A stretch of 64,000 nt of DNA. It comes from Platynereis dumerilii (lineage: Eukaryota > Annelida > Polychaeta > Phyllodocida > Nereididae). The notes beneath the pieces were generated by a model that searched no databases, was not told the DNA's origin, and saw only the letters and a list, made by a program, of their open reading frames with translations. Shown in pieces: positions 34,826 to 47,900 of this stretch (positions within the stretch are counted from its first letter, which is position 1; every line of letters begins with the position of its first letter). A program made the position numbers and the translations under genes. Location: assembly GCA_026936325.1 (NCBI GenBank), contig JAPTHN010000014.1:24783348-24847347 (forward strand). The letters run 5' to 3'.

Positions 34826-37015
34826 ATGACAGGTTCTGGTAGTATCGGTAGAAATCAACAAACCTATTAATATATATAAATTATAATATTTAATACTTGG
34901 AGTACACATGATACTATATACAACATTCAATATACTTTTCTCCCAAATGATATTTAGATATATATAATGCACACATTCATGTGATCATCCAAGCTGTTTA
35001 TAGAAATATTTTGCGAGAGACTGAAAAACTTCCTATTGTCTGCAATTTGATTGAAGTTCATGCAAGATACATTATATATTCATCGAAATTTGATGCTATG
35101 CAAAGGGACTCAACTAAACATATATGTTGCCATCTATCCCTGGGGTCATAACACTGTATATGTTTTTCATTTCTTTGAGATAATGCCGGGAAGAATGAAG
35201 AACAATAAAAAGAGATAACTCCAAATATTTTCTGTCTTCACAATTCCTTGAGGCTTTGGGAATATGCATTATATGAAGATCTTAAGTGTACTTTTTCATA
35301 TGATACCATTTTCAACAAAGAAGTGCGTACAATCTAAGAAAGCTCTCTTTCTCTCAGATAAATGCATTTGTAGTGTCTTTGGGTCTCAAGTATATTGTGA
35401 AGTAGTATTCTGCATCATTATCAGATATGTATGTGTGATATGTGAAGATAATTGGATAAAGCCAGTTATCAGATCCCAGGGTATATGGAAAATGTGATAT
35501 ATATAAAAATCAATTGGAAATCGGAGAGTGGACAGAGGAAAGAGGAGAAGGGAGAGGATACAAGAATGTGCATAACATAAAACAAGATATGGAAAACCTT
35601 TTATTTAGTTTTGCAAAAATATAAATATATTTTGCTATTTATATTGACTCTTTAAGGAGGCTCTGACAACTGTCCAATCTCATCGACGGTCTGACTCTGT
35701 CGCTGCATTTTTAAAGAACTCACAATGTATTATTGTTCAATGCAATTAACCATGGCACATGTTGTTTAAGAAGTGGCATGCCTAATAAGCTTCTCAGTTT
35801 CCACTACATTCTAGTTTTTAGACTGAAGTGAGGTAAGAAAAAGTTGCCAAAAGACAAAAATAAAGGCTACTTAAAATAAGAACAATTAAATGCAGCTTCC
35901 TGAAGATTGATCAAGAAGAAACTATAAGTATCATCAAGTTTTGTCCTAACTCTCTGTCGACTTGGCTACAAATAGCCCTGGGACCCATGCGTAGCATGGG
36001 TCATGGGTCGTCACATTCAAAATCTTGAGATTTCGACATGGCATCAGGAGAATTGGTCTATATTAAACAGTGTTTATCTAATGAAATTTTGGATTTGGGT
36101 AGCCTACTCAACTGCTGACGGTACCACTTTTGAAAGCATTTCCACAAATATTTGTCTGGTAAAAATTGATTTTAAATGAGGGAATTGCCAAAAATGTGTG
36201 AGAAACAGCTATCAGCCTCACTCTGATGTTTCATGTCACCATTGTGACGTCACCAAAGATACCTATGACATCATCAACGTTTGTTGTGACATCACTCTCT
36301 CTCACCCAATGAGACAACACCATTTTTTCAATGTATAAAGAAAAAAATCATTTCATGAACTTCACAGAGTGAGTGTTGGTTTATTTTAACATGCATAAAT
36401 AAAGAAATAGGTGCCACCAGTAGGAAATTTTACAATCTTTCAGGTGGTATGATTTATATTAACAAACTTCATATATATTTTGAGTCATCACGATTCTCCT
36501 AAGCCCTGTCTTTCAAATCTCATGATTTTCCAATGGGAGGATTCATGACCCCTGTCCCAGGGGTCCACGGCTAGGCATACAAATGACTTATGTCTTCAAA
36601 CCCTAGAATTTAAGGCAGTCACATGCCATATGACATAAAATAGCATCCCTAATGTTCCAAAATGTTTTTATCGATACTATAAAGTTGTTACAAAGTTGTC
36701 TATAGAACTAAAGCAACATGTGCATAAATCTAGTAAGTGATGATGAGGAGCTTTTTATGTAGCAAGTGCTGATTAAATCTTCTCACAAAAACACTTCACT
36801 TTTAGAGCCTGGGGGGAACTCGTGACAAAATTACTTCCTGAAGGACCGGCTACTTTGCTTAAAAGATTGACTGTTTGCTTTTTCTTGGAACACTAAAGTC
36901 TCAAGTGCTACTGTGTTGTGACATGAAATTTTCACTTCCAACTCATGCAATTTTCCATATTCATTAACTGAGAATTTAATCTCACTAAAAATCCCAATAT
37001 AGCCTGAGATAAGTT
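34826..37015 (+). repeat. Tandem duplication, unit 3 (partial)
   Basis: 34826-35590 matches 29946-30660 ('actgaaaaacttcctattgt', 'gggactcaactaaacatata'). 36625-37010 matches 32825-33115 ('ataaaatagcatccct', 'gaaggaccggctactttgct'). The 35590-36620 stretch between them is not shared, so about 2.2 kb of the unit is missing or replaced. Confidence 0.65.
35591..36620. other. Non-coding, nothing recognised
   Basis: No repeat partner in the window and no notable open frame. A cluster of 'gtgacgtcacc'/'tgacatcatcaac' type palindromic words lies at 36244-36297, similar in style to 12830-12900, but I cannot assign a function. Confidence 0.45.
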
Positions 37016-37164
37016 TGTGGCCTTATCATGTCTCAGTGTTTGTCTGGAACTGACTGAAATTTATGTTAATTAATTGCCTGTAGTAATTGATGTACATGGC
37101 AACTTCTGGTATTCACTCTGCGAAATAGTATGTTGTGTTTCACAATGATACAACAGCACCAGTG

Positions 37165-37315
37165 ATGTTGTCGATGCCGGGACATCCGAGACCGTGGCAA
37201 GGCCAAGGATTTGGCATCCGAGACCGAGCCAAGGCCAAGTCCATCAAAATATGACCCCGGGGCCAGCCTCGAGGACGAGGCCGGCCTCAAGACCTCCAAC
37301 ACTGAACAACACAAG
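37165..37315 (-). repeat. Family G repeat, solitary copy
   Basis: GC-rich block with 'aaggccaaggatttggcatc', 'gaccccggggccagcctcga' and 'ctccaacactg', related to the inner ends of the fold-back arms. Its separate occurrence shows that family G is mobile or was captured by the fold-back. Confidence 0.6.
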
Positions 37316-37419
37316 TTTGCAATGAGAGACTATGGCCTTTTTAGAAAAATTGTTAGGCATATGACATTGAAGAGGGATATTGTACATGGTGCTTACAAAA
37401 ACTTATCGTCTTTTATGGC

Positions 37420-37765
37420 AGCTGGGTGGCTCAATGGCCAAGGTCCAGATTGGGTCAACTAAAGTCTTTCGTTGCATTGGTTCAAACCTGGCAGGGTTAA
37501 GCGACTGAAGCCAAACTATTTTCAGAGGACCATCATGAAAATATTTCTAGCTGTATGTTGTTCAAATGAGATGATAAACTTATGGTCCCTTGCGACAGCG
37601 TCTGTGCTGGATATGTAATAGATCTCTCTAGTATGAGGTAGATATATAACATGTTGGGGACTATCACTCTTTTCCTGTATCTCCCCCTTCAACTCTTGCT
37701 GTCATCCAGACCAGGGCGTAGAGGGCTTAACTTATCCCATTTGTCTTAGTGCATCTAACTAACAC
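37420..37765 (+). mobile_element. tRNA-derived SINE (family S1)
   Basis: A box TGGCTCAATGGCCAAG (37428) and B box GGTTCAAACCT (37479), 40 bases apart, followed by the S1 body ('taacatgttggggactatca', 'ctgtatctcccccttcaa'). The tail is not a clear TATC run here. Together with the 39952 copy it links the tRNA head with the body seen alone elsewhere. Confidence 0.7.
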
Positions 37766-38071
37766 AGACAAAAAGGAAATATCATCAAGCGGGTAAAACT
37801 CATTGTCCTCTCCCCACTCCAGGGATCATACAGACCAGAACTTAACACAAATCCTTGAGTTCCTCACTTTTGGGCAATTCATGAAACTTATTCAAGAATA
37901 AACTATTTGAAATGTCAATGCCAAAATTCATATTTTTGAGGAGAAGATGCCATGTCGATGAGACTACAAATACATATCTTTGAGGAAAACAATTCATTAG
38001 CCTAGGATGCTTTATTTTTATTTGTTGCAACATAAAGTATAAAAGATTAAAAACCTGCTAATTAATTGATA
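37766..38071. other. Non-coding, nothing recognised
   Basis: AT-rich spacer with a 63-codon frame without motif. Confidence 0.45.
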
Positions 38072-38073
38072 TA

Positions 38074-39689
38074 CGGGTCAAAATTTGAAAACCTTGAAAT
38101 TTCAGCCGGAAAAATTTTGAAAATTTTTTTAGTCCAGAAATGCCTTTTTAAGTTGGCATTGGGTAGGTCAAACAATCAGCTATCACTGCACTGTCATGTC
38201 CAAGGGTCCCAAATGCTCTGCTGATCTGTAATGAGGTGATATTTACAGCTGTGATGTTTTTTGACTGTCATTAAAATCACACTTATAACTGAAAAATCCT
38301 GACCACTTAGGGCTAAATAATCTATTACCAATGATTAGGCAGGTAGCTTGCACATTTTAGGCCAAGTTCCAGGTCTCTAGCACCAATTATTTTTGAGATA
38401 ATGCATTTTGGTCAATTAAATACCGAATATGTGTGTCATTAGCATCATGCCTATAACTTGAAATCCGCACCACTTAGAGCTGAAGAATGTATTACCAACG
38501 TATGGGAAAGTGGCTATTCTGCAAACATTGAGCTATATTTCAGGTCTCTAAGACCAATACTTATTAAGATAGAAATTTTCTTGAACTAGAAATTTATAAA
38601 CAGAAAAAAAAATACTCTTTTCACCAATAGTTTGGATTCTGAATAACAAAGATGATCTCCACTACCCCTCCAGTGCCCAATGTCTTTGCTGAATCATATT
38701 TCAGGTGCTAGACAATTGTAAAATGTCACTGACACCCCATATCTTATTAGTAATCTCAGAGAAACGTCAAAATTCATACTAAGCATGTCAGATGCAAGGA
38801 TAATGCAAAAATTTTGTGTAATATTTTGTTAAAACATTAATTGATAATATATATTGAACATAATTTCAACTCCTGTCACCTGCAACAGAATTTTAGTGAG
38901 GTAAAGGAAAGAAGCCATTTTTTGTTGTGATGCTAATGACAGCGTGATGCTAATGATAATTAAGATAAAAATCTTTCTAGGGACCAGTGCAAAACTGGCA
39001 ATCTAGCAATTTGTGCATGCAATGATCCTATGAACACCAGAAGCATGTTCACATTAATTCTGGTCCAGAAATATGCAGTCAAAATAGAGCAGCAAGGCGT
39101 TTGCTAATGACAAATTAAGATAGGACAACCGACATGCCAACAGAAACACTCAAATATTTTGGTTTACCTAAATGATACAGAGCTACAGATAGTTCAGTTA
39201 TTTTCTTGGGTTCTCTGACAACGTCAGACACAAAGTTTTCTCACAAAATGTGCGTCCCTTTAATTTCTATTAAAAAATCAAACTGGTGTGACGCTAATGA
39301 CGCAATATTGGAGACATTGACACAACAACCTCCTGCTCTTATACAGGATATTATTTCAGAAATTAGAAACTATATTTTAGAAGAGTGATACTCAAGTCTC
39401 CATGTATGGAAGAGTTTAATTGAATCAGGATCCTGTACAAGTTTTTGTGATGCAATCTTTCAAAGAAAATGTTGGTGGAGACAGGCCATTTTCAGGGGGG
39501 TTGGCCACTTCAATGCTAATTTTGGATGGGATAAAAATAACCTTCCACATATTTTTTGTGTCAGAAGTTTTGCTAATATCCTTGTCTATGACAAATGACA
39601 TCAAGAGGTCCTGCATGTGCCTTTCTGTCATCATGAATTATTGTTAAACACCGGAGACAAGAATTTCAGACTTACCAAATTTTGACCCA
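38074..39689. mobile_element. TA-flanked element with YGGGTCAAAATTTG ends (E5)
   Basis: The left end CGGGTCAAAATTTGAAAAC is matched in inverse by the right end TGGGTCAAAATTTGGTAAG, with TA on both outer sides (38072-38073 and 39690-39691). Farther in, the CTTGAAATT/TCTGAAATT stretches also pair. The word GTGATGCTAATGACA recurs: inverse at about 38272 and 38437, direct twice at about 38929-38956, and degenerate at about 39100 and 39290. Two diverged direct repeats of about 168 bp start near 38270 and 38438. No transposase frame is visible. Confidence 0.65.
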
Positions 39690-40076
39690 TACACATAACA
39701 TTACATGCCAGCTGGTGATAATTGATGGAATTGTTGACTTATTTGAGCAATTAATTGACAATTTATGCACATGCCTATTTGTAATTAATCAACTGGATTT
39801 AGATCAGTTTTGACAGAAATGAAACCCGCAGGGATGTGTCAGCAAATTTTCTGATGTTTATTGTATAAATCTTCTCTTATAATTGATTGCAAAGTTCAGA
39901 ATATCACATTTTATTTTATAGCCACTGACTCATGAGTATTGGTCTTGTCATTGGCAGCTGGGTGGCTCAGTCGTTGCAGTCCAGACTTGCTCCACTGGAT
40001 GACTTTGTTGCTATGGGTTCAAACCCAAAAACTTTTCAGTCAATCTTCAAGAGAACAAACCCAACTTGATGTCCTA

Positions 40077-40293
40077 CACTCTAAAAAATATCAGACAAAA
40101 TTTGTTTTTTAGATTTAAAATGGTTTTTTGAAAAACCAAATTTCAATACAAAAAACCAAATTTCAATGCAAAAAAGCAAAAAACAAACATGCATTTTTTT
40201 TATGGTCCATGTTGGTTTTGCATTGAAATTTGTTTTTCAAAAAACCATTTTGAATGTAAAAAAACCAATTTTGTCCCTACATTTTTTAGAGTG
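40077..40293. mobile_element. Complete MITE, CACTCTAAAAAA ends, TA target
   Basis: Starts CACTCTAAAAAATATCAGAC and ends, reversed, CACTCTAAAAAATGTAGGGA. Each arm then runs into 'aaaatggttttttgaaaaac' and 'aaatttcaat' in inverse orientation, so most of the 217 bp folds into one hairpin. TA is duplicated at 40075-40076 and 40294-40295. Decayed relatives are at 1288, 7095, 13045 and 22388. Confidence 0.85.
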
Positions 40294-40506
40294 TACAGTG
40301 TATATAAATATGTAGTAGTTAGACACCAACTTCTAAGAGAAGTTAAATTGGCAGCCCCATGTATCAGTGGATGTGCTAGCCATGTATAAGATTCTTCACA
40401 TTAGGTAAATGGTTAACATGGTGAAGACTCCCAACTCTACCATCGCATCAATCTGCATTGTACCCTCATGAGCATCTAGAACTGGCATATATCCATCACA
40501 ATGAAC

Positions 40507-40588
40507 TATCTATCTATCTATCTATCTATCCATAAACATGCCATTCAATCAAACTCTATCTATCTATCTATCTATCTATCTATAAATA

Positions 40589-40631
<43 letters not shown>

Positions 40632-40646
40632 TGCTCTATATATCGC

Positions 40647-40739
<93 letters not shown>

Positions 40740-40790
40740 TTATCTATCTATTTAGCTATCTATTTATCTACGTGTATCTATAGATTTACG
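40507..40790 (+). repeat. (TATC)n microsatellite, SINE tail
   Basis: About 280 bases, mostly exact TATC, interrupted by a 33-base island at 40531-40557 and by 'ttgctctatatatcgc' near 40631. The 84-codon frame of Tyr-Leu-Ser-Ile repeats simply reads this run. It continues the S1 SINE and probably grew by replication slippage. Confidence 0.9.
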
Positions 40791-41944
40791 TGTCAAACAA
40801 TCAGTCTATCTAGCTAGATAGCCCATGGGACAGGCATACGGATTAGATGTATTGACTAATTGCCCCTAAACTAAATCCTAATTAATTTTGATGTTTGGTC
40901 ATAAGGTTAATCTAATAATAATTACATCGTCAATAAAATATCAAGTACAATGTGTTTTTGTCCCCCCTAGTTTGTGAAATACAATGTTTAGTGTAGTTAA
41001 AATCCATCATATGCTAGCTTTACAGCAAAAAAGTTGGAGTAAGATATGTGCAGACGCCATTAGTATAATGAAATGAATTCACACAATGTGAATTAATGCA
41101 GCAAACATTTACATATGTATAAATATTTCATATATATATGGAATGCCACTCCTTTTTCGCATCACAGCATTCACATAAGATATTCAGAAACCAGATTTCC
41201 CACAGATATAATATACTGACATTTTGATAGAAAATATGTATTTAGACACCTAAATATCTAGAAAATATCTATTAGTCTATCTGGTAACTTTTTCTGGTCT
41301 TAATGGACATTAGATAGATTATTTCGTTCTCAAATTGAATCCAAAAAGCAAAAATCAAGCTGCGCAACATCATAGGGAGAGTATCAAAAATCAATTCTGA
41401 ATTAAAACAAGCATATGTAATTGTTGAAGTTAAATGGACAGAATAAACCTATCATCAGAAATGATCACTATACTATATATACCACTTTAATCTACAATTG
41501 AATTAGACATAAGGTATAGTTACTGTGTGAGCTAAGGATCCCCAATCCCACGCTGCTCAGAATTGTCTCATTGCATGCATGGCTCTCTTTGGAGCGTGTG
41601 ACAAACAAAACTCTCACTGCCAAACATCATTGAAAACAGCTTAAAAGACACAAAAACATAGGAATAAAGAGTATAAAGTAAATTAGTAATTACCTGAATT
41701 AAGTGTCATAACAAAAAGTACATCCCAGGTATCCAAACACATGTTAGAGCCATGATGCAGCCTCGACACTGCATTTGAGACAGCCAGAAGGCAACTGATG
41801 CATTGGGGCCTTCCCCCATGCAGTGGAGACACCTATCGGCAGAATTTCTGGTGTTGCTCTCAGCTGTGCCTTTCAGCTCTCGTTCACAGCTGATAGGGGC
41901 AGAATAGAGAGAGAAGAGAGAATGTGGGAATGGTGTTGTTCACA
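40791..41944. other. Non-coding, nothing recognised
   Basis: AT-rich sequence before the satellite array. No open frame of note. An inverted pair, 'ggcagaatttctggtgttgc' at 41835 and the shorter 'ttcagctctcg...agctgatagg', looks incidental. Confidence 0.5.
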
Positions 41945-44900
41945 GATTACAAGCAGCTGATGATGTGATAAAATGCTGTGATGTGTTCAGAATAACATGA
42001 TAAACACTCAAAATTGGAACATTAAGACAACTTGGCTAATGATTGTAAAGGAACATTGTATTTGATTTATAAGGTTTGATAGCATGGATGTGTCAAGTAA
42101 TGGTGATGTTTTTAAGATTTCAAACACAGCTGATTGTGCGATAAAATGTGTTGATGTCTTCAGAATAACATGATACATCACAGAAAATTGGAACATCAAG
42201 ACACCGTGGCTTATGATTGGAAAGGGACTTATTTTGCAAGGTATGATAACATAGATGCATCGAGTAATGGTCATATTTAGAGATTTCAAGGTCAGTTAAT
42301 GATCTGATAAAATGCTCTGATGTGTTCAGAATAACATGGAGAAATCACTCAAAAAGTGGAACATTCAAACAACATGGCTAATGATTGGAAAGGGACTTAT
42401 TTTGCAAGGTTTGATAACATGGATCTATCAAGTAATGATGAAGTTTAGAGATTTCTAACACAGCTGATAGTGTGATAAAATGTGTTGATGTCTTCAGAAT
42501 AACATGATAAATCATTCAAAAATTGGAACATTAAGACAACGTGGCTTATGATTGGAAAGGGATTTCTCTTGCAAGGTATGATAACATAGATACATCAAGT
42601 AATGTTGATATTTAGAGATTTCTAACACAGCTGATAGTGTGATAAAATGTGTTGATGTCTTCAGAATAACATGATAAATCATTCAAAAATTGGAACATTA
42701 AGACAACGTGGCTTATGATTGGAAAGGGATTTCTCTTGCAAGGTATGATAACATAGATACATCAAGTAATGTTGATATTTAGAGATTTCTAACACAGCTG
42801 ATAGTGTGATAAAATGTGTTGATGTCTTCAGAATAACATGATAAATCATTCAAAAATTGGAACATTAAGACAACGTGGCTTATGATTGGAAAGGGATTTC
42901 TCTTGCAAGGTATGATAACATAGATACATCAAGTAATGTTGATATTTAGAGATTTCTAACACAGCTGATAGTGTGATAAAATGTGTTGATGTCTTCAGAA
43001 TAACATGATAAATCATTCAAAAATTGGAACATTAAGACAACGTGGCTTATGATTGGAAAGGGATTTCTCTTGCAAGGTATGATAACATAGATACATCAAG
43101 TAATGTTGATATTTAGAGATTTCTAACACAGCTGATAGTGTGATAAAATGTGTTGATGTCTTCAGAATAACATGATAAATCATTCAAAAATTGGAACATT
43201 AAGACAACGTGGCTTATGATTGGAAAGGGATTTCTCTTGCAAGGTATGATAACATAGATACATCAAGTAATGTTGATATTTAGAGATTTCTAACACAGCT
43301 GATAGTGTGATAAAATGTGTTGATGTCTTCAGAATAACATGATAAATCATTCAAAAATTGGAACATTAAGACAACGTGGCTTATGATTGGAAAGGGATTT
43401 CTCTTGCAAGGTATGATAACATAGATACATCAAGTAATGTTGATATTTAGAGATTTCTAACACAGCTGATAGTGTGATAAAATGTGTTGATGTCTTCAGA
43501 ATAACATGATAAATCATTCAAAAATTGGAACATTAAGACAACGTGGCTTATGATTGGAAAGGGATTTCTCTTGCAAGGTATGATAACATAGATACATCAA
43601 GTAATGTTGATATTTAGAGATTTCTAACACAGCTGATAGTGTGATAAAATGTGTTGATGTCTTCAGAATAACATGATAAATCATTCAAAAATTGGAACAT
43701 TAAGACAACGTGGCTTATGATTGGAAAGGGATTTCTCTTGCAAGGTATGATAACATAGATACATCAAGTAATGTTGATATTTAGAGATTTCTAACACAGC
43801 TGATAGTGTGATAAAATGTGTTGATGTCTTCAGAATAACATGATAAATCATTCAAAAATTGGAACATTAAGACAACGTGGCTTATGATTGGAAAGGGATT
43901 TCTCTTGCAAGGTATGATAACATAGATACATCAAGTAATGTTGATATTTAGAGATTTCTAACACAGCTGATAGTGTGATAAAATGTGTTGATGTCTTCAG
44001 AATAACATGATAAATCATTCAAAAATTGGAACATTAAGACAACGTGGCTTATGATTGGAAAGGGATTTCTCTTGCAAGGTATGATAACATAGATACATCA
44101 AGTAATGTTGATATTTAGAGATTTCTAACACAGCTGATAGTGTGATAAAATGTGTTGATGTCTTCAGAATAACATGATAAATCACTCAAAAATTGGAACA
44201 TTCTAACAACATGGCTTATGATTGGAAAGGGACTTATTTTGCAAGGTATGATAACATAGATACATCAAGTAATGTTGATATTTAGAGATTTCAAACACAG
44301 CTGATAGTGTGATAAAATGTGTTGATGTCTTCAGAATAACATGATAAATCATTCAAAAATTGGAACATTAAGACAACGTGGCTTATGATTGGAAAGGGAT
44401 TTCTCTTGCAAGGTATGATAACATAGATACATCAAGTAATGTTGATATTTAGAGATTTCTAACACAGCTGATAGTGTGATAAAATGTGTTGATGTCTTCA
44501 GAATAACATGATAAATCATTCAAAAATTGGAACATTAAGACAACGTGGCTTATGATTGGAAAGGGATTTCTCTTGCAAGGTATGATAACATAGATACATC
44601 AAGTAATGTTGATATTTAGAGATTTCAAACACAGCTGATTGTGCGATAAAATGTGTTGATGTCTTCAGAATAACATGATAAATCACTCAAAAATTGGAAC
44701 ATTCTAACAACATGGCTTATGATTGGAAAGGGATTTCTTTTGCAAGGTATGATAACATAGATACATCAAGTAATGTTGATATTTAGAGATTTCTAACACA
44801 GCTGATAGTGTGATAAAATGTGTTGATGTCTTCAGAATAACATGATAAATCATTCAAAAATTGGAACATTAAGACAACGTGGCTTATGATTGGAAAGGGA

Positions 44901-47900
44901 TTTCTCTTGCAAGGTATGATAACATAGATACATCAAGTAATGTTGATATTTAGAGATTTCTAACACAGCTGATAGTGTGATAAAATGTGTTGATGTCTTC
45001 AGAATAACATGATAAATCATTCAAAAATTGGAACATTAAGACAACGTGGCTTATGATTGGAAAGGGATTTCTCTTGCAAGGTATGATAACATAGATACAT
45101 CAAGTAATGTTGATATTTAGAGATTTCTAACACAGCTGATAGTGTGATAAAATGTGTTGATGTCTTCAGAATAACATGATAAATCATTCAAAAATTGGAA
45201 CATTAAGACAACGTGGCTTATGATTGGAAAGGGATTTCTCTTGCAAGGTATGATAACATAGATACATCAAGTAATGTTGATATTTAGAGATTTCTAACAC
45301 AGCTGATAGTGTGATAAAATGTGTTGATGTCTTCAGAATAACATGATAAATCATTCAAAAATTGGAACATTAAGACAACGTGGCTTATGATTGGAAAGGG
45401 ATTTCTCTTGCAAGGTATGATAACATAGATACATCAAGTAATGTTGATATTTAGAGATTTCTAACACAGCTGATAGTGTGATAAAATGTGTTGATGTCTT
45501 CAGAATAACATGATAAATCATTCAAAAATTGGAACATTAAGACAACGTGGCTTATGATTGGAAAGGGATTTCTCTTGCAAGGTATGATAACATAGATATA
45601 CATCAAGTAATGTTGATATTTAGAGATTTCAAACACAGCTGATGATGAGATAAAGTGCTCTGGTGTGTTCAGAATAACATGATAAATCACTCAAATTGGA
45701 ACATTAAGACAACGTGGCTTATGATTGGAAAGGGATTTCTCTTGCAAGGTATGATAACATAGATACATCAAGTAATGTTGATATTTAGAGATTTCTAACA
45801 CAGCTGATAGTGTGATAAAATGTGTTGATGTCTTCAGAATAACATGATAAATCATTCAAAAATTGGAACATTAAGACAACGTGGCTTATGATTGGAAAGG
45901 GATTTCTCTTGCAAGGTATGATAACATAGATACATCAAGTAATGTTGATATTTAGAGATTTCTAACACAGCTGATAGTGTGATAAAATGTGTTGATGTCT
46001 TCAGAATAACATGATAAATCATTCAAAAATTGGAACATTAAGACAACGTGGCTTATGATTGGAAAGGGATTTCTCTTGCAAGGTATGATAACATAGATAC
46101 ATCAAGTAATGTTGATATTTAGAGATTTCTAACACAGCTGATAGTGTGATAAAATGTGTTGATGTCTTCAGAATAACATGATAAATCATTCAAAAATTGG
46201 AACATTAAGACAACGTGGCTTATGATTGGAAAGGGATTTCTCTTGCAAGGTATGATAACATAGATACATCAAGTAATGTTGATATTTAGAGATTTCTAAC
46301 ACAGCTGATAGTGTGATAAAATGTGTTGATGTCTTCAGAATAACATGATAAATCATTCAAAAATTGGAACATTAAGACAACGTGGCTTATGATTGGAAAG
46401 GGATTTCTCTTGCAAGGTATGATAACATAGATACATCAAGTAATGTTGATATTTAGAGATTTCTAACACAGCTGATAGTGTGATAAAATGTGTTGATGTA
46501 TTCAGAATAACATGATAAATCATTCAAAAATTGGAACATTAAGACAACGTGGCTTATGATTGGAAAGGGATTTCTCTTGCAAGGTATGATAACATAGATA
46601 CATCAAGTAATGTTGATATTTAGAGATTTCTAACACAGCTGATAGTGTGATAAAATGTGTTGATGTCTTCAGAATAACATGATAAATCATTCAAAAATTG
46701 GAACATTAAGACAACGTGGCTTATGATTGGAAAGGGATTTCTCTTGCAAGGTATGATAACATAGATACATCAAGTAATGTTGATATTTAGAGATTTCTAA
46801 CACAGCTGATAGTGTGATAAAATGTGTTGATGTCTTCAGAATAACATGATAAATCATTCAAAAATTGGAACATTAAGACAACGTGGCTTATGATTGGAAA
46901 GGGATTTCTCTTGCAAGGTATGATAACATAGATACATCAAGTAATGTTGATATTTAGAGATTTCTAACACAGCTGATAGTGTGATAAAATGTGTTGATGT
47001 CTTCAGAATAACATGATAAATCATTCAAAAATTGGAACATTAAGACAACGTGGCTTATGATTGGAAAGGGATTTCTCTTGCAAGGTATGATAACATGGAT
47101 GCATCAAGTAATGTTGATATTTAGAGATTTCTAACACAGCTGATAGTGCGATAAAATGTGTTGATGTCTTCAGAATAACATGATAAATCACTCAAAAATT
47201 GGAACATTCTAACAACATGGCTTATGATTGGAAAGGGATTTCTTTTGCAAGGTATGATAACATAGATACATCAAGTAATGTTGATATTTAGAGATTTCTA
47301 ACACAGCTGATAGTGTGATAAAATGTGTTGATGTCTTCAGAATAACATGATAAATCATTCAAAAATTGGAACATTAAGACAACGTGGCTTATGATTGGAA
47401 AGGGATTTCTCTTGCAAGGTATGATAACATAGATACATCAAGTAATGTTGATATTTAGAGATTTCTAACACAGCTGATAGTGTGATAAAATGTGTTGATG
47501 TCTTCAGAATAACATGATAAATCATTCAAAAATTGGAACATTAAGACAACGTGGCTTATGATTGGAAAGGGATTTCTCTTGCAAGGTATGATAACATAGA
47601 TACATCAAGTAATGTTGATATTTAGAGATTTCTAACACAGCTGATAGTGTGATAAAATGTGTTGATGTCTTCAGAATAACATGATAAATCATTCAAAAAT
47701 TGGAACATTAAGACAACGTGGCTTATGATTGGAAAGGGATTTCTCTTGCAAGGTATGATAACATAGATACATCAAGTAATGTTGATATTTAGAGATTTCT
47801 AACACAGCTGATAGTGTGATAAAATGTGTTGATGTCTTCAGAATAACATGATAAATCATTCAAAAATTGGAACATTAAGACAACGTGGCTTATGATTGGA

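Larger units (their letters stand above)
39952..40790 (+). mobile_element. Complete SINE S1: tRNA head, body, (TATC)n tail, with a MITE inserted
   Basis: The head has GGTGGCTCAGTCGTTGCAG (A box) and GGGTTCAAACCC (B box, 40014-40025). A 217-bp MITE (40077-40293) interrupts the body, which resumes with 'aaatggttaacatggtgaag', 'catgagcatctagaactggc' and a TATC run. This copy defines S1: a tRNA-derived head of about 75 bp, a body of about 250 bp and a tetranucleotide tail. Pol III transcription from the internal boxes is known for such SINEs; the enzyme would be supplied by a partner LINE. Confidence 0.75.

Noticed and set aside
40501-40755. 84-codon Tyr-Leu-Ser-Ile repeat protein
   Set aside because: It is a translation of the TATC microsatellite.
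42008-45690. Open frames of 79-93 codons inside the satellite
   Set aside because: They read the 167-bp repeat, are interrupted in most monomers and have no motif. 167 is not a multiple of three, so no repeat protein can be encoded.
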